From NCBI GenBank assembly GCA_023300375.1, contig JALZWO010000008.1, forward strand, positions 1 to 50,836: a stretch of 50,836 nucleotides of DNA, written 5' to 3'. The translations under genes and the position numbers were made by a program. This document shows positions 47,356 through 50,836 of this stretch, in pieces; position 1 is the first letter of the stretch; each line of letters begins with the position of its first letter. The notes below the pieces were generated by a model. That model saw only the letters and a program-made list of their open reading frames with translations. It did not search any database and was not told the DNA's origin. Origin of the DNA: Granulosicoccus sp. (GTDB lineage Bacteria; Pseudomonadota; Gammaproteobacteria; Granulosicoccales; Granulosicoccaceae).

Positions 47356-48021
47356 CTATGACACAACCTGAACATCATCAGCATGATCATTTTTTAGCAG
47401 ATGGATTTCATATCGTTCCGACTTTCGTGTAGGTGCAATAACAGTATCCAGCTGGCCAAGAGAGCAGCTTATTATTTCGGGATGTTGCTCGTAGTATTTA
47501 CCCCACATCTCAGGATGTGCAACTCGCCCAGCTTGTGCATCACCCAGCGAGAAAGTAGGTAGATGACCGAACGATGGCTTCAGTTGACGCGTGCAAGTAA
47601 TCAACACGTGCAACCATTGCCGTGCAACCAGCTCACGCCAAAGAGCATGAAATAACAAACGGGTTGCCCAACCATTGCCGCCCGCCAGATTGCCAATCTC
47701 AACCAATGATTCACGCTCAACCGTTGTATTGTGAATTTGCGAAAGTATCTTGTCGGCTGGCTCGTCCAGATAGCACTCAAGAAATAACGGCTGAATACCA
47801 TTGCGTAATCCGCAGGCAGCCAGAACCCGCCCTTCATGATCGGTTACCGCTAACAACTCAGGGTAGTCGCAATCAACTCGCGCCGAATAGGCCTGATAAT
47901 AGCGACTGGCAATAAACGCCCTGACAGCCTTGGCGTTTACTATTTTCTTTGGCGCAGGCTCTGGGTTCGAATACATATAACTGTGGCTATTGTCAGGCAC
48001 AGTGCTCAATGCAGCAATCAT
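47356..48021 (-). CDS. Thermostable hemolysin (delta-VPH) family protein
   Basis: The 221-residue protein is recognised by FIASRYYQAYSARV, the EIGNLAGGNGWATRLLFHALW centre and the C-terminal NPEMWG-like GRVAHPEMWGKYYEQHPEI. The family is named after the Vibrio delta-VPH, but its fold appears related to GNAT/acyl-transferase-like proteins, so a biosynthetic rather than pore-forming role is plausible. It has no signal peptide. Its start overlaps the dioxygenase stop by 4 bases, and the ligase gene follows closely. Confidence 0.82.
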   Translation of the reverse strand: MIAALSTVPDNSHSYMYSNPEPAPKKIVNAKAVRAFIASRYYQAYSARVDCDYPELLAVTDHEGRVLAACGLRNGIQPLFLECYLDEPADKILSQIHNTTVERESLVEIGNLAGGNGWATRLLFHALWRELVARQWLHVLITCTRQLKPSFGHLPTFSLGDAQAGRVAHPEMWGKYYEQHPEIISCSLGQLDTVIAPTRKSERYEIHLLKNDHADDVQVVS

Positions 48022-48899
48022 CGCAACATCCCCAAGCCAATGTGCAGTACACGTCGATCAGCATCTTCGATAGCACGACGCCCGTGCATCACGCGCCAGT
48101 TATCAATTAATGCAATGTCACCATCCTGCCAATTGATTTCTAACGTGTTTTTTTCGGCCTCGTCAGCCACATACTTTAGCGCATCGTCACTCACTTTTTG
48201 TCCATCACCAAACGTGTAGCGAGGCGGCTCATAGTTAAATGAGGGACCTAACAATGCGTTAGCAAATGCCATCGTATCGCTAGCAGCTGCCTTGCGAATC
48301 GGATTGAATGTGATACCCAACGTTAAAGACTCATCATCGTGCCAGTTGATGCTGACATCATCACGACCAGTGGCTGCTATCTTGACATGCTCTTGCGTCA
48401 CAGAGTCCACAGCTAACTTGCCTGGCATTTCACTGGCCACATAGGCCTGCCACAAATGCTTGGGTAGTCGACGCGTCACTGTAACCGGTGAACTGAAGTA
48501 CTCGCGCAAATCGTCATCAAGGTTCTGCAGAAGCAATGCGCCGTCACACAGTGTTGTGCACGAGCCTTTTCTTGCTGCTTTCTCAGAGAAGAAAGCAGCA
48601 AGTTGTGGCACATTTGGCGTGTTGCCATTCTCGATATGCAGGCCAATAGCTTGAGTACCTGCATCCACTTTTTGCACACCATCTTCACTGGGTGCTCGAG
48701 CAGGATCGTAAGAAACACTAGAACACAGTGTCTGCATTAATTCACTAAAGCCTTCCTTGCTAGGTGAAAAACCACGGAGCATACAATGACCCGTCTGTGC
48801 GAGACGCTGTTTAGCTTCAGCGAGAATGGCTGGCGCGAAAGGCTCTAGAGCTTCACCAGCGGGGCATTCGATATAATTCATGGTGTTCGATGTCATCAT
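48018..48899 (-). CDS. TauD/TfdA-like Fe(II)/2-oxoglutarate dioxygenase
   Basis: The 293-residue enzyme has an iron-binding triad of His88-x-Glu90 (HIE rather than the usual HxD) and distal His272 in NWRVMHGRRA, with Arg283 for 2-oxoglutarate. HxE is also seen in clavaminate-synthase-like members. It should hydroxylate or desaturate a small molecule. The gene starts 1 base after the TPR gene stop and overlaps the hemolysin-family gene by 4 bases. Confidence 0.88.
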   Translation of the reverse strand: MMTSNTMNYIECPAGEALEPFAPAILAEAKQRLAQTGHCMLRGFSPSKEGFSELMQTLCSSVSYDPARAPSEDGVQKVDAGTQAIGLHIENGNTPNVPQLAAFFSEKAARKGSCTTLCDGALLLQNLDDDLREYFSSPVTVTRRLPKHLWQAYVASEMPGKLAVDSVTQEHVKIAATGRDDVSINWHDDESLTLGITFNPIRKAAASDTMAFANALLGPSFNYEPPRYTFGDGQKVSDDALKYVADEAEKNTLEINWQDGDIALIDNWRVMHGRRAIEDADRRVLHIGLGMLR

Positions 48900-48900
48900 C

Positions 48901-49620
48901 TTATTCTCCCAAAGCGCTAAGACGTTCTGTGATCAGTTTTCTGTAGCCTGTATCGGATGTTAGTGCGTTGGCATCCACAGGCGCCGCAAGTGCTTGTCGG
49001 TAAGTGGCTATAGCGTCTGCCTTACGTCCTTGCTCCTCATAAAACTCCGCAAGAAAAAACTGTGCACTGAGGTTGTCTGGGAACAGGCCAGCTGACTCTG
49101 TCATTAAGGCTTCACCCAGTTTCTTGTCACCGAATCCGAGAGGCCAGCGAGGAACCTTCGTGTACAACACACCCAGGCTAGTACGAGCTCCGCCGTCTAA
49201 CGCGTTGGGATCTATTTTCATGGCCTTTTCGAACAATCGTCGTGATTGCTTGGCCATTTTCAATGCGCCCAAACCTCCAGAGGCACCCGCAAGACTGGAG
49301 CGAACAATGCCAGCCCAGGCAATAAGCTCGGCATCATCGCTGTTAGCAGTCATGGCATCGCTAATACGTGCATCCAAATCCTCGTAACCAAGCTTTTGCG
49401 GCTTGCCGTTCAACTCAAAACGGTATTGAGCAAAAGCTTCGGCAAATTCCGGCACAGTTTTAGGCGCTGTGTTCGCCATCACGCCAGTGGATGTGGTTGC
49501 GGCTACTACAAACAATAGCGATAACAATACGACCGCAAACGAGCGACCACGGGGCTTAGCGACTACTTTGTGCACAGGTCTGCTCATTGATGAGTTTGAC
49601 AGGCTGATAAATGGGCTCAT
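48901..49620 (-). CDS. Exported TPR-repeat protein
   Basis: The 239-residue protein has a basic N-terminus and one hydrophobic segment (about 28-46) ending near GVMANT, which is either a signal peptide or an anchor. The rest is alpha-helical with TPR-type units, for instance LFEKAMKIDPNALDG and AQFFLAEFYEEQGRKADAIATYRQAL. It is likely periplasmic, holding partner proteins together. The ATG overlaps the SDR stop by one base (TAATG). The role in the pathway is unknown. Confidence 0.8.
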   Translation of the reverse strand: MSPFISLSNSSMSRPVHKVVAKPRGRSFAVVLLSLLFVVAATTSTGVMANTAPKTVPEFAEAFAQYRFELNGKPQKLGYEDLDARISDAMTANSDDAELIAWAGIVRSSLAGASGGLGALKMAKQSRRLFEKAMKIDPNALDGGARTSLGVLYTKVPRWPLGFGDKKLGEALMTESAGLFPDNLSAQFFLAEFYEEQGRKADAIATYRQALAAPVDANALTSDTGYRKLITERLSALGE

Positions 49621-50408
49621 TAGTTGTTCTCCATGGCAAATTTTTTGATCGTAGGCAACTGACGACGTAACGCGGCACCAAGTACACTAGAAAAGACGGC
49701 ATTGAGCCTGACTAATATTTTTTCTGGATTGCCCAAATGCACCATGCGTGCGTCTCGGGCAATGGCTGAACAGATTTGGCGTGCTACCAGCTCAGGGCTA
49801 TCAACCTTGTTTCCAAGCGCCTCATTCATGCGCTCAACCTGCGAACTATTAATACAAGTGCGGGTTGCTCGCGGTGCGATATAAAGTACACGCAAACCTG
49901 TATCAGACAACTCCCGATTTAACGCCTCCGAGAAACCGCGCAAACCAAATTTACTGGCACAGTAGGCACTGTATCCAGGATAGCCAATAGCACCAAAAGT
50001 AGAGCCGATATTAACGATCCGACCATGGCTCTGATCCAGTGCCGGTAACAGTAAGCGTGTCATCTCAATGGGCAGCTCAAGATTTACGGCGAGCATCTGT
50101 GCCGTGTCCCCTTCATCGCTATCGCTCAGCCAACCAAACTGCGAGACACCAGCGGCGTTGATCACCATGTCAATGGGCGCTTGTGCCGCTAGGCGAGTGG
50201 TACACGCGCGGCGTCCAGCATCACTGGAAAGGTCACAGACAACTTTTAGTGCAGGTGAACTCAAAGTAGCCATCAGAGCGTCGAGCGTTGCCTCGTTACG
50301 ACCCACAAGGGTAAGTCTGGCGCCCTGTGTATCCAGCTCCTTCGCCAGAGCGCTGCCGATACCGCCAGTGGCCCCGATTAACACTACACTACGATTTTTT
50401 ATATCCAT
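49620..50408 (-). CDS. Short-chain dehydrogenase/reductase (SDR)
   Basis: The start is ATG 50408, eight bases after GAGGAG; a longer frame from 50432 would translate through that ribosome site. The 262-residue classical SDR has GATGGIG at 12-18, NAAG at 84-87, catalytic Ser136, Tyr149 and Lys153 in YCASK. It should reduce or oxidise a carbonyl/alcohol with NAD(P)H. The C-terminal about 40 residues are basic with a hydrophobic patch, suggesting membrane association. It is the first gene of the seven-gene operon. Confidence 0.92.
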   Translation of the reverse strand: MDIKNRSVVLIGATGGIGSALAKELDTQGARLTLVGRNEATLDALMATLSSPALKVVCDLSSDAGRRACTTRLAAQAPIDMVINAAGVSQFGWLSDSDEGDTAQMLAVNLELPIEMTRLLLPALDQSHGRIVNIGSTFGAIGYPGYSAYCASKFGLRGFSEALNRELSDTGLRVLYIAPRATRTCINSSQVERMNEALGNKVDSPELVARQICSAIARDARMVHLGNPEKILVRLNAVFSSVLGAALRRQLPTIKKFAMENN

Positions 50409-50836
50409 GACGTTGACTCCTCGTTCAAACACGTCGTTGACGCTATGTGAGTACTATCGTCCTGGAACCTTTAGCCAACCTTAAGAAAGCGACATTACAG
50501 CGTGAACTGTGTTTGTTTTTAGGTTAGGTCGCGGTAATTCGAGGTGCGAGTCACCCCTGTGGCGGGCCTGAAACCCCTGCAGGCAATGCCTTGTCAAGAA
50601 CTGCAACGCTGTCGAGTGCCAACTGGGGCTCTGCAGACGGGCGATTCGGTGTTTGAACGCATTCAAGGTCACCGAACGCTAGAGATAGTGAGGACTACAT
50701 CTGCTTTAGCGCTGAATGAGATAACGGTAAGAGTCGGCTCGATTCGTATCGCGAACGGTCTGGTTCATGCTAGTCTGAACTTGTATCTTCTGCGGTGTTT
50801 GTTATTCGGCTGGGTATATCCCTTGAGCCTAATTTC
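50409..50836. other. Upstream region of the SDR operon with a long hairpin
   Basis: No supported gene is seen. A long imperfect hairpin lies at 50641-50679: GCG-TTCGGTG-TTGAA pairs with TTCAA-CACCGAA-CGC around a CGCA loop, with small bulges. It is about 230 bases upstream of the SDR start and has no T-run on either side. The operon promoter should be here, but I could not place it convincingly. Confidence 0.5.

Noticed and set aside
50481..50672. 63-residue minus-strand frame upstream of the SDR gene
   Set aside because: No ribosome site, atypical composition, and it contains the long hairpin; likely chance.
50688..50836. Plus-strand frame from GTG 50688 open to the right edge
   Set aside because: About 49 codons with no ribosome site or recognisable motif; too short to support as a partial gene.

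Overview
The window looks like a chromosomal segment of a marine, rod-shaped gammaproteobacterium. Three things support this: a minCDE locus, the arrangement UPF0149(ygfB)-pepP-ubiH divergent from a zapB-like/zapA pair, and a very acidic outer-membrane porin. A deep-branching lineage such as the Granulosicoccaceae/Chromatiales is my guess; I cannot test it here. There is no insertion sequence, prophage, CRISPR array, rRNA or tRNA that I can recognise.

Layout. 1-1.5 kb: the end of a membrane protein, then three ATGA-coupled small genes ending in a PpiC prolyl isomerase. 1.6-3.7 kb: small ORFs leading into a PAS-GGDEF-EAL protein. 3.7-6.9 kb: dinB divergent from minCDE. 6.9-8.7 kb: a structured intergenic region and a porin with a clear terminator. 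8.8-13.9 kb: a 1051-residue ABC exporter-like protein with a strongly degenerate nucleotide-binding domain and a C-terminal cyclic-nucleotide-binding domain, followed by a stand-alone cyclic-nucleotide-binding protein and, convergently, a membrane class III nucleotide cyclase. Together these could form a local cAMP/cGMP circuit.

14.0-28.5 kb is a carbohydrate region. One minus-strand run holds a two-NBD oligopeptide-type ABC ATPase, its binding protein, two permeases, two COG4671/MurG-like glycosyltransferases, a GT4, a NodB-like deacetylase and a GNAT. Next to it lie a plus-strand GT32-type transferase and a second deacetylase-GT4 pair. 28.6-35.6 kb: a metallophosphoesterase, BON lipoprotein, bolA, slt, trhO, a methyltransferase and adk.

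35.7-42.8 kb: an apparent minus-strand operon UPF0149-pepP-ubiH-ClC-metY-alpha/beta hydrolase. 42.8-43.5 kb: zapB-like/zapA. 43.5-50.4 kb: a tightly packed seven-gene minus-strand operon (SDR, TPR protein, TauD-like dioxygenase, thermostable-hemolysin-family protein, adenylate-forming ligase, response regulator, histidine kinase). It looks like a small-molecule biosynthesis pathway with its own two-component regulator, and is the best candidate for an undescribed system. Many start codons were moved downstream of the longest ORF on the basis of Shine-Dalgarno sequences, signal peptides or 4-8 base overlaps with the upstream gene.
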